A stretch of DNA of 64,000 bases from F23-B02 sp045601285 (GTDB taxonomy: Bacteria > Bacillota > Clostridia > Oscillospirales > Oscillospiraceae), in contig JAZRZJ010000014.1 in the NCBI GenBank assembly GCA_045601285.1, positions 14,423 to 78,422 of the forward strand. The letters are read 5' to 3'. The position numbers and the translations under genes are program-made. The notes under the pieces were generated by a model. That model had not been told where the DNA came from, ran no database searches, and worked only from the letters and a program-made list of their open reading frames with translations. Below are positions 8,373 to 16,534 of this stretch, one piece after another (positions within the stretch are counted from its first letter, which is position 1; the number at the start of each line of letters is the position of its first letter).

Positions 8373-9582
8373 CGTAGTTGTAATCGGAGGCGGAGCTGCC
8401 GGTATGATGTGCAGCGGCGCTGCGGCTGAACGCGGACTTGACGTTGTTCTGCTTGAACCAAATAAGATATTGGGTAGAAAGCTGAGAATAACGGGCAAGG
8501 GCAGATGCAATGTTACAAATAACTGCGAGATTAAGGACGTTCTTGCCAACATTCCCGGTGATGGAAGATTTCTGTACAGTGCGCTGAATAAGTTTCCTCC
8601 GCGTGAAGTAATGGCATTTTTTGAAAATCTCGGACTTCCGCTTAAAACAGAACGGGGAAACAGAGTTTTTCCCGTTTCCGATAACGCAAATGATGTTGCG
8701 GGAACGCTTCAGCGGTATATGCAGAGAAACGGAGTCAGACTTGAGCGATGCAGAGCAAAGAAAATTCTGACAGAGGATAATGCCGTTGTAGGAGTTCAAA
8801 CCGAAGACGGCATTATTGACTGCCGTGCCGCAGTTATATGCACGGGCGGTCTTTCTTATCCGCTCACGGGCTCTACGGGCTGGGGATATAAGATGGCGGA
8901 GGAGCTGGGACACACCGTTTCGCCGCGCAGACCCTCCCTTGTTCCTTTGGAGAGCGCAGATGACTACTGTGCGCAGATGCAGGGCTTTTCGCTGAAAAAC
9001 GTGACACTTTCAGCATTTGAGGACGACAGGCTGATTTATAAGGAGCTGGGTGAAATGCTGTTTACGCACTTCGGCGTAAGCGGACCTCTTGTGCTTTCCG
9101 CAAGCGCTCACATGAGGGATTTTGCAAATAAAAAATACAGACTTGAAATTGATCTGAAGCCTGCGCTTGACGAAAAAAAGCTTGACTCGAGAATACTGCG
9201 TGATTTTGAAAAATACGCAAACCGTGATTTTGCAAACGCTCTTTGCGACCTTGCGGGCAGAACAATGATTCCCGTTCTGATCGAACTTTCGGAAATCCCC
9301 GCTGAAACAAAGGTCAACTCCATAACCCGTGAACAGCGCCAGCGGCTTCTGAAGCTGTTTAAGGCATTTCCCGTTTCTGTCATCGGCACACGCCCAATTG
9401 ATGAGGCAATTGTGACGTCCGGCGGCGTTTCAACAAAAGAAGTAAACCCGAGAACGATGGAATCAAAGCTGGTTCAGGGACTTCATTTTGCGGGAGAGGT
9501 GCTGGACCTTGACGCATATACGGGCGGATTCAATCTGCAGATTGCGTGGTCAACTGCCTTTACGGCAGCAAATTCACTATGA
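8347..9582 (+). CDS. HI0933/YhiN family flavoprotein (NAD(P)/FAD-dependent oxidoreductase)
   Basis: FAD-binding protein of the HI0933-like family; its physiological reaction is unknown. The Rossmann motif GGGAAGMM begins about residue 12, the family motif GRKLRITGKGRCNVTN is near 40-55, and the C-terminal FAD contact region GEVLDLDAYTGGFN is near 383-396. I chose ATG 8347 (ATG 8353 is also possible), preceded by AGGAG at 8338. An in-frame ATG at 8260 lies deep in the previous gene and adds non-homologous residues. The product is 411 residues. Confidence 0.9.
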   Translation: MFMKRQTADVVVIGGGAAGMMCSGAAAERGLDVVLLEPNKILGRKLRITGKGRCNVTNNCEIKDVLANIPGDGRFLYSALNKFPPREVMAFFENLGLPLKTERGNRVFPVSDNANDVAGTLQRYMQRNGVRLERCRAKKILTEDNAVVGVQTEDGIIDCRAAVICTGGLSYPLTGSTGWGYKMAEELGHTVSPRRPSLVPLESADDYCAQMQGFSLKNVTLSAFEDDRLIYKELGEMLFTHFGVSGPLVLSASAHMRDFANKKYRLEIDLKPALDEKKLDSRILRDFEKYANRDFANALCDLAGRTMIPVLIELSEIPAETKVNSITREQRQRLLKLFKAFPVSVIGTRPIDEAIVTSGGVSTKEVNPRTMESKLVQGLHFAGEVLDLDAYTGGFNLQIAWSTAFTAANSL

Positions 9583-9593
9583 GAGGTAAAATA

Positions 9594-10280
9594 ATGATTT
9601 CTGTTGCTATCGACGGACCCAGCGGTGCCGGAAAGAGTACGATTTCCCGCAGAGCTGCGCAAATTTTCGGATTCATATATGTTGACACCGGGGCAATTTA
9701 CAGAACAATCGGCCTTGCGGCTTTTAAAAGAGGCTACGATACAAAGGATAAAAGCTTAATACTGCCGATGCTGCCGGAGCTTGATATTGAGCTTAAATAC
9801 AACGAAAACGGCGAGCAGAGAATGTATCTTGACGGCGAAGATGTTTCAAAGGAAATACGGCTTCCCGAAATATCAATGTGTGCATCAAACGTTTCCGCCA
9901 TGCAGGAGGTAAGGGCCTTCCTCATGGATATGCAGAGAAGTATGGCGGAGAAATATAATGTTATAATGGACGGCAGGGACATAGGAACGGTTATTCTCCC
10001 AAATGCCGATGTCAAGATTTTCCTCACTGCAAGCCTTGAGGCAAGAGCGTACCGTCGCTTCCTTGAGCTTCAGGCAAAGGGCATGGACGACAGCCTTGAG
10101 GAAGTCATGGAAGATATGAAAAAGCGTGACTATCAGGATTCCAACAGAGCGGCTGCACCTCTCATTCCGGCAGACGATGCCGTAATACTTGACACAAGTA
10201 ATTATGACTTTGAGGAGAGCCTTAAGCTTGTCTGCGGAATAATTACCGAAAAAACCGGCGCAAAGGCGGTAACGGAATGA
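9594..10280 (+). CDS. cmk: Cytidylate kinase
   Basis: Phosphorylates CMP and dCMP with ATP in pyrimidine nucleotide synthesis. The P-loop GPSGAGKST is at residues 8-16, DTGAIYR near 33-39, and the GRDIGTV motif near 127-133. Translation from ATG 9594 follows GAGAGG at 9581 and gives 228 residues, the family length. The cmk-ispH-rpsA order is common in Clostridia. The stop overlaps the next start as ATGA. Confidence 0.96.
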   Translation: MISVAIDGPSGAGKSTISRRAAQIFGFIYVDTGAIYRTIGLAAFKRGYDTKDKSLILPMLPELDIELKYNENGEQRMYLDGEDVSKEIRLPEISMCASNVSAMQEVRAFLMDMQRSMAEKYNVIMDGRDIGTVILPNADVKIFLTASLEARAYRRFLELQAKGMDDSLEEVMEDMKKRDYQDSNRAAAPLIPADDAVILDTSNYDFEESLKLVCGIITEKTGAKAVTE

Positions 10281-12256
10281 AAGAAATAATCGTTGCCAAA
10301 AGCGCAGGCTTCTGCTTCGGCGTGAGCCGCTCGGTAAAAATGGCTGAAGAGCTTTTGCAGGAGGGTCCAGCATATTCACTCGGTCAGCTTATTCATAATG
10401 ACGACGTAGTTTCAAAGCTCGGTTCTGACGGACTTAGTGTAATTGATTCTCCGTATGAGCTGCCTGAGGGTGCAAAGGTCATGATCCGCTCCCACGGTGT
10501 TTCAAGGACCGTGTATGAGACCCTTAAAAACAGAAACGCCGTGATAGTTGACGCTACCTGCCCGAAGGTGAAAAGAATACACGGCATAGTAGGCAAGGCT
10601 ACGGAAGAGGGGAGATTTGTTGTCATTATCGGCATGCGCAATCACCCCGAGGTTGAGGCGGTCTGCGGCTGGTGCGGTGAGCATGTGCTTTGCGAAAATG
10701 CCGCAGAGCTTGAAGATTGGTTTGAAAAAAATCCCGAATTTTATACTAAACCGATAACAATGGTCATTCAAACTACTCAGACACGCAATAATTTTACCGA
10801 ATGTGAGAATTTCTTAAAAAAAAGATGTACAAACGCAGAAATCTTTGATACAATATGCGGTGCAACGTCCACGAGACAGGATGAGGCCTCAAAACTCTCG
10901 GCCAAATGTGATGCAATGGTTGTCATAGGCGGTAAACACAGTGCCAATAGCGTGCATTTAGCGGAAATTTGCCGTGAATCATGTACCAATGTTCAGTTCA
11001 TTAATAACGCAGATGAACTTAATACGGACATGCTTGCAGCTGCGGAAACCGTCGGTGTAACTGCCGGAGCATCAGCTCCGTCGTGGATAATTAAGGAGGT
11101 AAGTAATAAGATGAGCGAAGAGATCAAAATTGATGAAACTGCAGTAGAAGAGAAGGAAATGTCCTTTGACGAAATGCTGGAGGAAAGCATCAAAACTATA
11201 TATAATGGAGATAAGGTAACCGGCTATGTCGTTGCTATTACCGGCACTGAAATCAGTGTCGATATCGGCACCAAGTACAGTGGCTTCATTCCCACTACCG
11301 AGTTCACCGATGACGGCATCAAGGTCGAAGATGCTGTCAAGGTCGGCGATACCATTGAAGCAGTTGTTGTCCGCGTGAATGACGTTGAAGGCACCGTAAT
11401 GCTCTCCAAGAAGCGTCTTGACGCTGCAAAGAGCTGGAACGACGTTGAGGAAGCTGCAGAAAACGGCGGCATTCTCGAAGGCGTTGTTACCGAAGAAAAC
11501 AAGGGCGGCATCGTAGTTTCCGTCAAGGGTGTCCGCGTATTTGTTCCCGCATCTCAGTCCGGTCTGCCCAAGGAAGCAGAAATGAGCCAGCTCCTCAAGC
11601 AGAAGGTCCGCGTTAAGATCACCGAGGTCAACCGCAGCCGCAAGCGCGTTGTCGGCTCTATCCGTGCCGTTGCACAGAAGGAACGCCGTGAGCGCGCAGA
11701 AGCTATCTGGAACGAAATCGAAGTCGGCAAGAAGTACCACGGCACCGTTAAGTCCATGACCAGCTACGGCGCATTTGTTGACATCGGCGGTATTGACGGT
11801 ATGGTTCATGTTTCCGAGATGAGCTGGAACCGCATCAAGAACCCCGCTGAAGTATTCGCAGTGGGCGACGAGGTTGACGTATATGTTATCAGCTTCGACA
11901 AGGAAAAGCGCAAGATTTCTCTGGGCTACAAGAATCCCGAGGACAACCCCTGGGCAAAGTTCATGGCGTCATACGAAGTCGGTGCTGTTGCATCTGTCAC
12001 CATCGTAAAGCTGATGCCCTTCGGCGCATTTGCAGAGGTTCTGCCCGGCGTTGACGGTCTTATCCATATTTCCCAGATTGCTAACCGCCGCATCGGTAAG
12101 CCTGAAGAGGTTCTGACTGTCGGCGATGTTGTAGAGGCAAAGATTACTGCTATCGACGAAGAGAAGCAGAAGATCTCCCTCTCTATCCGCGCACTTGCTG
12201 AGCCTGCACCCGCAGAGACTGAGGAAGAAGCACCCGTTGAGGTTAGCGAAGAGTAA
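10277..12256 (+). CDS. ispH-rpsA: HMBPP reductase (IspH) fused to ribosomal protein S1
   Basis: A fusion known from many Clostridia. Residues 1 to about 280 are IspH, the last MEP-pathway enzyme, which makes IPP and DMAPP from HMBPP using a 4Fe-4S cluster. The three cluster cysteines are C13 (GFCFGV), C95 (DATCPK) and C194 (ICGATS). Four S1 RNA-binding repeats follow at about 310-383, 397-465, 482-556 and 568-640, the best conserved being YGAFVDIGGIDGMVHVSEMSW. An acidic tail ends the protein. A strong SD and in-frame ATG occur at the junction (see 11093-11113), so S1 could also be made alone. Codons in the S1 part look highly biased, fitting strong expression. Confidence 0.96.
   Translation: MKEIIVAKSAGFCFGVSRSVKMAEELLQEGPAYSLGQLIHNDDVVSKLGSDGLSVIDSPYELPEGAKVMIRSHGVSRTVYETLKNRNAVIVDATCPKVKRIHGIVGKATEEGRFVVIIGMRNHPEVEAVCGWCGEHVLCENAAELEDWFEKNPEFYTKPITMVIQTTQTRNNFTECENFLKKRCTNAEIFDTICGATSTRQDEASKLSAKCDAMVVIGGKHSANSVHLAEICRESCTNVQFINNADELNTDMLAAAETVGVTAGASAPSWIIKEVSNKMSEEIKIDETAVEEKEMSFDEMLEESIKTIYNGDKVTGYVVAITGTEISVDIGTKYSGFIPTTEFTDDGIKVEDAVKVGDTIEAVVVRVNDVEGTVMLSKKRLDAAKSWNDVEEAAENGGILEGVVTEENKGGIVVSVKGVRVFVPASQSGLPKEAEMSQLLKQKVRVKITEVNRSRKRVVGSIRAVAQKERRERAEAIWNEIEVGKKYHGTVKSMTSYGAFVDIGGIDGMVHVSEMSWNRIKNPAEVFAVGDEVDVYVISFDKEKRKISLGYKNPEDNPWAKFMASYEVGAVASVTIVKLMPFGAFAEVLPGVDGLIHISQIANRRIGKPEEVLTVGDVVEAKITAIDEEKQKISLSIRALAEPAPAETEEEAPVEVSEE
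11093..11113 (+). promoter_or_regulatory. Internal SD and in-frame ATG at the IspH/S1 junction
   Basis: AAGGAGGT (11093-11100) precedes an in-frame ATG at 11111 by 11 bases. Initiation here would give a free S1 protein of 381 residues with all four S1 repeats. The SD bases encode the conserved IspH end WIIKEV, so the match could be partly incidental. Confidence 0.45.
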
Positions 12257-12273
12257 TCAAAAATTGAATTTTC

Positions 12274-12304
12274 AGTGCCTGCCGAATTTCGGCAGGCACT
12301 TTTT
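12274..12304 (+). terminator. Rho-independent terminator of the cmk-ispH/S1 unit
   Basis: Arms 12274-12284 and 12290-12300 pair perfectly over 11 bp around a 5-base loop, followed by a run of five T. Confidence 0.92.
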
Positions 12305-12339
12305 ACATTGATAATTCAGTGTTTTTTGAATTTATATGC

Positions 12340-12368
12340 TTGCAAAAATTAAACATTTAGTGTATATT
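12340..12368 (+). promoter_or_regulatory. Sigma-A promoter of carD-ispD-ispF
   Basis: -35 TTGCAA (12340-12345), 17-base spacer, -10 TATATT (12363-12368). The start codon lies about 40 bases beyond the predicted transcription start. Confidence 0.7.
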
Positions 12369-12414
12369 TAGTTTAGGATACTATTATCCATTTTAACGGA
12401 TTGGAGGCATAATT

Positions 12415-12891
12415 TTGTTTTGCATTGGCGACTATATTGCTCACCCCATGCACGGTGCGGGCATAATTGAAAGCATTGTAAAAAAGAAAATAGACGGAAC
12501 CGACCGTGATTATTATGTCCTCAAATTACCGGTTGGCGATATGCTTGTTCTGGTGCCGGTTGAAGGCTGCGAGAGCATTGGTGTAAGACCGATTATAAGC
12601 ATTGAAGAGGCAAAAAGTGTTCTTGAGGCATTTCCGGCAATTGATGTCAGCATGACACAGAACTGGAATAAGCGATACAGGGAGAATATGACAAAGATTA
12701 AAAGCGGAAATCCCATGGACGTTGCCGAGGTCGTTAAGGGCCTTATGACAAGGGACGCCGAGCGCGGCTTGTCAACGGGAGAACGCAGAATGCTTCATTC
12801 CGCAAAGCAGATTTTCATATCTGAAATGGTTGTTGCGCTAAATATCACGTACGAACAGATTGAGCTTATGCTTGAAGAAAGCATGGCCTGA
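12415..12891 (+). CDS. carD: CarD family transcriptional regulator (CdnL-like)
   Basis: Binds the RNA polymerase beta subunit and stabilises open promoter complexes. The N-terminal RNAP-interacting (CarD/TRCF Tudor-like) fold is seen in residues about 1-60, with GDYIAHPMHGAGII near 5-18. The helical C-terminal DNA-binding part follows (about 65-158), with the MTRDAERGLSTGERRML region. The start is TTG 12415, preceded by GGAGG (12403-12407) at a spacing of 7. It heads an operon with ispD and ispF, the usual CarD-IspD-IspF neighbourhood. Confidence 0.93.
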   Translation: MFCIGDYIAHPMHGAGIIESIVKKKIDGTDRDYYVLKLPVGDMLVLVPVEGCESIGVRPIISIEEAKSVLEAFPAIDVSMTQNWNKRYRENMTKIKSGNPMDVAEVVKGLMTRDAERGLSTGERRMLHSAKQIFISEMVVALNITYEQIELMLEESMA

Positions 12892-12902
12892 TTGGAGACA
12901 GA

Positions 12903-13637
12903 ATGTCTGTTATTAATAAAATCCGCAAAAAAATAACTCCTCAGGCGCCGCATTGCACCGCTGTAATTCTTGCAGCCGGCAATTCTCAGCGCATGGGAAG
13001 AGATAAGATTTTAATGAACATCGGCGGAGCGCCTGCCATTGCCTATACACTCAAAGCGTTCCAGAGGTCTGACATAATTGATGAGATAGTCGTAGTCACA
13101 AAGTATGACAGCATTCAGCGCCTTGCGGATATCTGCAATGAATACGGAATAACAAAGGCGAGCCGCGTTGTCAGCGGAGGGAATACAAGAGCGCAGTCGG
13201 CGCTTATCGGTGTTTGCAACGCAAATGCAGCTGCTACGGTTATCGCTATTCATGACGGCGCAAGGCCGTTCCCCTCAGCCTCACTCATTGACCGTGTGAT
13301 TTATGCCGCCGAACAGTCAAACGCGGCTGCCCCTGCCGTCAGAGCCACCGATACCGTGCGTATTCTTAATAAAAAGGACCTTGTTGTAGATACTCCCGAC
13401 AGGAGCCTTGTGGCACTTATTCAAACGCCTCAGGCCTTTGATGCCGACATAATCAAGGGTGCGTTGACTAAAGCGGTTGAAAAGAACCTTCCGATTACCG
13501 ATGACTGCTCTGCGGTAGAAGCAATGGGCATCAAGGTTACGGTTGTTGACGGTGAAGCCGACAACATTAAGCTCACCACAAAGCGAGATGTATATGTTGC
13601 CGAACAAATTCTTGCGGACAGAGGTGAACTGATGTGA
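12903..13637 (+). CDS. ispD: 2-C-methyl-D-erythritol 4-phosphate cytidylyltransferase
   Basis: Third enzyme of the MEP isoprenoid pathway; transfers CMP from CTP to methylerythritol phosphate. The nucleotide-binding signature ILAAGNSQRMGRDK lies near residues 22-35, HDGARPF near 115-121, TPQAF near 178-182 and DDCSAVE near 199-205. Length is 244 residues. The C-terminal end overlaps the GTG start of ispF, consistent with translational coupling. Confidence 0.96.
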   Translation: MSVINKIRKKITPQAPHCTAVILAAGNSQRMGRDKILMNIGGAPAIAYTLKAFQRSDIIDEIVVVTKYDSIQRLADICNEYGITKASRVVSGGNTRAQSALIGVCNANAAATVIAIHDGARPFPSASLIDRVIYAAEQSNAAAPAVRATDTVRILNKKDLVVDTPDRSLVALIQTPQAFDADIIKGALTKAVEKNLPITDDCSAVEAMGIKVTVVDGEADNIKLTTKRDVYVAEQILADRGELM

Positions 13638-14110
13638 GAATAGGTCACGGCTATGATGTTCACCGACTCGTTGAAGGACGAAAGCTTATAATAGGCGGAG
13701 TTGAAATTCCCTACGAAAAAGGTCTTGACGGTCATTCAGATGCCGATGTTTTGACCCATGCGCTTATGGACGCCTTGCTTGGCGCGGCGGCGCTTGGAGA
13801 TATCGGCAAGCTTTTTCCCGACAATGACGATGCGTTTCTCGGCGCTGACAGCATTGAGCTTCTTAAAAAGGTTTGCTCTGTTCTTGACAGCAGGGGATAT
13901 GAGATCGGAAATGTTGACTGCACGGTAATTGCGCAGAGGCCCAAGCTTGCGCCGTTTATTGAACAAATGCGGGAGATACTTGCATACGCAATGCAAATTC
14001 CGATTGACTGCGTCAGCGTTAAAGCCACTACCGAGGAAAAGCTCGGCTTTACCGGCGAGGGACTCGGAATTGCCGCCCACGCGGTTGCATTAATAGAGAG
14101 AAAAAAGTAA
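13634..14110 (+). CDS. ispF: 2-C-methyl-D-erythritol 2,4-cyclodiphosphate synthase
   Basis: Cyclises CDP-methylerythritol phosphate in the MEP pathway, acting as a zinc-dependent trimer. Zinc ligands lie in GYDVHRL (D8, H10) and HSDADVLTHALMDA (His near 43). The C-terminal motif KATTEEKLGFTGEGLGIAAHA is near 131-151. The GTG start 13634 overlaps the ispD stop; AGAGGTG lies just upstream. At 158 residues it is normal length. The stop codon lies inside the stem of the following terminator. Confidence 0.97.
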   Translation: MRIGHGYDVHRLVEGRKLIIGGVEIPYEKGLDGHSDADVLTHALMDALLGAAALGDIGKLFPDNDDAFLGADSIELLKKVCSVLDSRGYEIGNVDCTVIAQRPKLAPFIEQMREILAYAMQIPIDCVSVKATTEEKLGFTGEGLGIAAHAVALIERKK

Positions 14111-14134
14111 CAGACGCGGTCTGTTACTTTTTTT
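14101..14134 (+). terminator. Terminator after ispF
   Basis: Arms 14101-14115 and 14119-14133 pair (GTAACAGAC core) around loop GCG, with a T-run to 14134. The 5' arm includes the ispF stop TAA at 14108-14110. Confidence 0.92.
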
Positions 14135-14161
14135 GATTGCCAGCATAGAATGATGTAAAAG
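14133..14161 (+). promoter_or_regulatory. Possible promoter of the DUF3343-desulfurase pair
   Basis: TTGATT (14133-14138), 17-base spacer, TAAAAG (14156-14161). The -10 is imperfect, and the -35 touches the terminator T-run. Confidence 0.4.
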
Positions 14162-14178
14162 CTGTAAAGGGGAATTCT

Positions 14179-14430
14179 ATGCGGTTTTTATTCATGTGCA
14201 AGTCGCTGACTTACGCACAGCGTTCCGAAAAGGCACTTGAGCGTGCCGGAATTTCGGCAAATATTATTAAATCACCGGCTTCGCTGTCAACAAGAGGCTG
14301 CGGATATAGTGTAAGCGTAAACGCAGGCAGAGGTCGTCAGGCTGCAGAGCTTCTCAGAAACGCAAATCTGCTGCAGGGGAAAATCTTTGTCCAACAGGCT
14401 GACGGCAGCTACAGGGAGGCGGAGCTTTGA
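14179..14430 (+). CDS. DUF3343 protein (putative Se/S carrier-like)
   Basis: Small protein of 83 residues with the DUF3343 pattern: an N-terminal beta strand FLFMCKSLTYA, then a conserved Cys-Gly pair in RGCGYSVSV near residues 39-47. Members are annotated as putative selenium or sulfur carrier-like proteins. It is preceded by AAGGGGAA and overlaps the start of a cysteine-desulfurase-family gene by four bases, so the two products probably act together in moving sulfur or selenium (inference). Confidence 0.85.
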   Translation: MRFLFMCKSLTYAQRSEKALERAGISANIIKSPASLSTRGCGYSVSVNAGRGRQAAELLRNANLLQGKIFVQQADGSYREAEL

Positions 14431-15548
14431 TTTATCTTGACTCCGCCGCAACAAGCTTTATTAAGCCTCAAGCTGTTGAAAAGGCAATGCTCAGAGCAAT
14501 ACGAACCATGTCAAGCCCCGGCAGAGGCGCGTATCATCAGGCGCTTGCTGCCTCGGATAAGGTTTATGAATGCCGTGAGCTTATTGCCAAGTTATTTAAC
14601 TTTGACGATACCGAAAGAATTGTGTTCACCTCAAACGCAACGCATGCTCTGAATATTGCCATAAGGTCGCTGGCTGAAAAGGGCGACAAGGTCGTAATTT
14701 CGGGCTATGAGCATAATTCGGTCACGAGAGTTCTGAACAATATCGGCACAAACACAGTTGTTGCTGACGCCCCGTTATTTGACTCCGGAGCTGTTCTTGA
14801 CAGCTTTGAGAGAAATCTTAAGGGCGCGAAGCTTGCCGTGTGCAATCACATTTCCAATGTATTCGGCTTTATTCAGCCTGTATACGAAATTGCAGGGCTT
14901 TGCAATGAAAAGGGCGTACCTCTTATTATTGACGCATCGCAGTCTGCGGGCGTATGCAATATTGATGCTGAAAAGCTGAATGCGGCATTCATTGCAATGC
15001 CCGGTCACAAGGGACTACTCGGTCCCCAGGGAACAGGTGTGCTGCTGTGCGGAATTGAGCCGAAGCCCTTCATGTTTGGCGGAACGGGCTCGGACAGTAT
15101 TCTGCAAACCATGCCCGATTATCTGCCCGATATGCTTGAGGCGGGTACCCACAATATTCCGGGAATTGCGGGACTTGCCGAGGGCGTAAGGTATGTAATC
15201 AGCAGAAAAGCGGAGAAAATCGGAGAATACGAGAGAAAAATGTGCGCTCTTATGATCAACCGGTTAAAGCGTATAGAGGGACTTGAGCTGTTTTGCTCCG
15301 AAACGGATAATCAGGCGGGCGTTCTTTCGTTAAGGCACCCGGATATAGAAACCGAAGCGCTGTGCGAAATGCTCGGGAAGAGGGGAGTTGCCGCAAGATG
15401 CGGACTGCACTGCGCTCCTCTTGCGCACAAAACCGCCGGAACGCTTAAAACGGGTACTCTGAGACTGAGCTTTTCGCCGTTTATTAACAAAAATCAGGTG
15501 ATGACTGCGGAAAATATTTTGGAAAATATAATTGTTCATAAAAAATAA
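14427..15548 (+). CDS. Cysteine desulfurase family PLP enzyme
   Basis: Class V aminotransferase fold. The PLP lysine is in MPGHKGLLGPQG (K near residue 195) and a catalytic cysteine is in RCGLHCAPLAH (near 325-335). This layout fits the EF2568-like desulfurase family (TIGR01977 type) rather than housekeeping IscS/SufS, as no isc or suf genes are near. TTG 14427 is used, with a GGGAGGCGGAG site just upstream; it overlaps the DUF3343 gene. Length is 373 residues. Reaction inferred: release of sulfane sulfur or selenium from cysteine or selenocysteine. Confidence 0.88.
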   Translation: MIYLDSAATSFIKPQAVEKAMLRAIRTMSSPGRGAYHQALAASDKVYECRELIAKLFNFDDTERIVFTSNATHALNIAIRSLAEKGDKVVISGYEHNSVTRVLNNIGTNTVVADAPLFDSGAVLDSFERNLKGAKLAVCNHISNVFGFIQPVYEIAGLCNEKGVPLIIDASQSAGVCNIDAEKLNAAFIAMPGHKGLLGPQGTGVLLCGIEPKPFMFGGTGSDSILQTMPDYLPDMLEAGTHNIPGIAGLAEGVRYVISRKAEKIGEYERKMCALMINRLKRIEGLELFCSETDNQAGVLSLRHPDIETEALCEMLGKRGVAARCGLHCAPLAHKTAGTLKTGTLRLSFSPFINKNQVMTAENILENIIVHKK

Positions 15549-15560
15549 ACTTTTAGGCAA

Positions 15561-15589
15561 TTGCCTTTTTATCTACTTTGATTTATAAT
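15561..15589 (+). promoter_or_regulatory. Sigma-A promoter of the cdaA operon
   Basis: -35 TTGCCT (15561-15566), 17-base spacer, -10 TATAAT (15584-15589). The -35 is half of the palindrome AGGCAATTGCCT (15555-15566), which might be a weak terminator of the preceding gene or an operator. Confidence 0.78.
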
Positions 15590-15609
15590 ATATTGATAAA
15601 AAGTATGCT

Positions 15610-15642
15610 TGTAAATGCTGACCGATAAAATCAGCATTTACA
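15610..15642 (+). promoter_or_regulatory. 12-bp perfect inverted repeat in the cdaA leader
   Basis: Arms 15610-15621 and 15631-15642 (TGTAAATGCTGA and its complement) pair over 12 bp around a 9-base loop. It starts about 14 bases after the predicted transcription start and has no T-run. An RNA hairpin or protein site in the leader is likely; function unknown. Confidence 0.6.
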
Positions 15643-15664
15643 GCTTGACGAATGGAGAAATTAT

Positions 15665-16534
15665 ATGCAAGGAATAGTTGATTTCTTTGTAAACGGATTC
15701 ACCTATCTTTCGACAATTCAGCTTGCTGATATTATCGACATAGCCATAGTTGCGTATCTGATTTACAAGATTATCGGACTGATCAGAAAGACAAGCTCTT
15801 ACAATCTTGCAAGAGGCATCGTTTTTGTGCTGATTGCCGTGTGGCTGTCAGGCATATTGAATCTGACAATGATAAATTATCTGCTCAGAAAAGCGGTTGA
15901 GATCGGTCTTATTGCCCTTGTTATCATATTCCAGCCTGAGCTGCGCAAGCTTCTTGCAAAAATGGGTAGCAGCAGCTTTTCGGGAATTTTCTCGGCAAGG
16001 AACGGAAACACGTCCGAAATTGATTCCGTAATCAATCAAACCGTGATTGCCTGTGAGCAGATGTCCGCAACAAAGACCGGTGCTCTTATTATTTTTGAGA
16101 GAGACTTCATTCTGAATGACATCATAACCACCGGCACGGTAATTGATGCAGATATTACCGCAGAGCTTATCAAAAATATTTTTTACCCCAAAGCTCCGCT
16201 TCATGACGGCGCACTTATAATCCGTAATTGCCGGGTTGCCGCCGCAGGCTGTGTACTGCCGCTTACCGAAAAGACAAATCTCAGCAAGGATCTGGGCATG
16301 CGCCACAGAGCAGGTATTGGCGTAAGCGAGGTTTCCGATGCGCTTGTAATTATTGTTTCCGAGGAAACCGGCGGAATTTCCGTTGCAATCGAAGGTATGC
16401 TCAAGCGCAACCTTACCAGAGAAACCTTTGAACGCCTGCTCCGTCAGGAGCTTGTTGTTGAGGATACAAGCAAGAAGAAAACCCCTGCTGATTTCATAAG
16501 CAATGTTAAGAAGGCTCTGAAGGTGAAGAAATGA
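15665..16534 (+). CDS. cdaA: Diadenylate cyclase CdaA
   Basis: Membrane enzyme making the second messenger c-di-AMP from two ATP. Three N-terminal membrane helices (about residues 20-95) precede a DisA_N catalytic domain carrying the DGA motif (LHDGALII, near 179-186) and RHRAG (near 213-217). The protein is 289 residues, standard for the family. It overlaps by 4 bases the YbbR-domain gene encoding its regulator CdaR. The usual third gene, glmM, is not present after cdaR here. Confidence 0.96.
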   Translation: MQGIVDFFVNGFTYLSTIQLADIIDIAIVAYLIYKIIGLIRKTSSYNLARGIVFVLIAVWLSGILNLTMINYLLRKAVEIGLIALVIIFQPELRKLLAKMGSSSFSGIFSARNGNTSEIDSVINQTVIACEQMSATKTGALIIFERDFILNDIITTGTVIDADITAELIKNIFYPKAPLHDGALIIRNCRVAAAGCVLPLTEKTNLSKDLGMRHRAGIGVSEVSDALVIIVSEETGGISVAIEGMLKRNLTRETFERLLRQELVVEDTSKKKTPADFISNVKKALKVKK

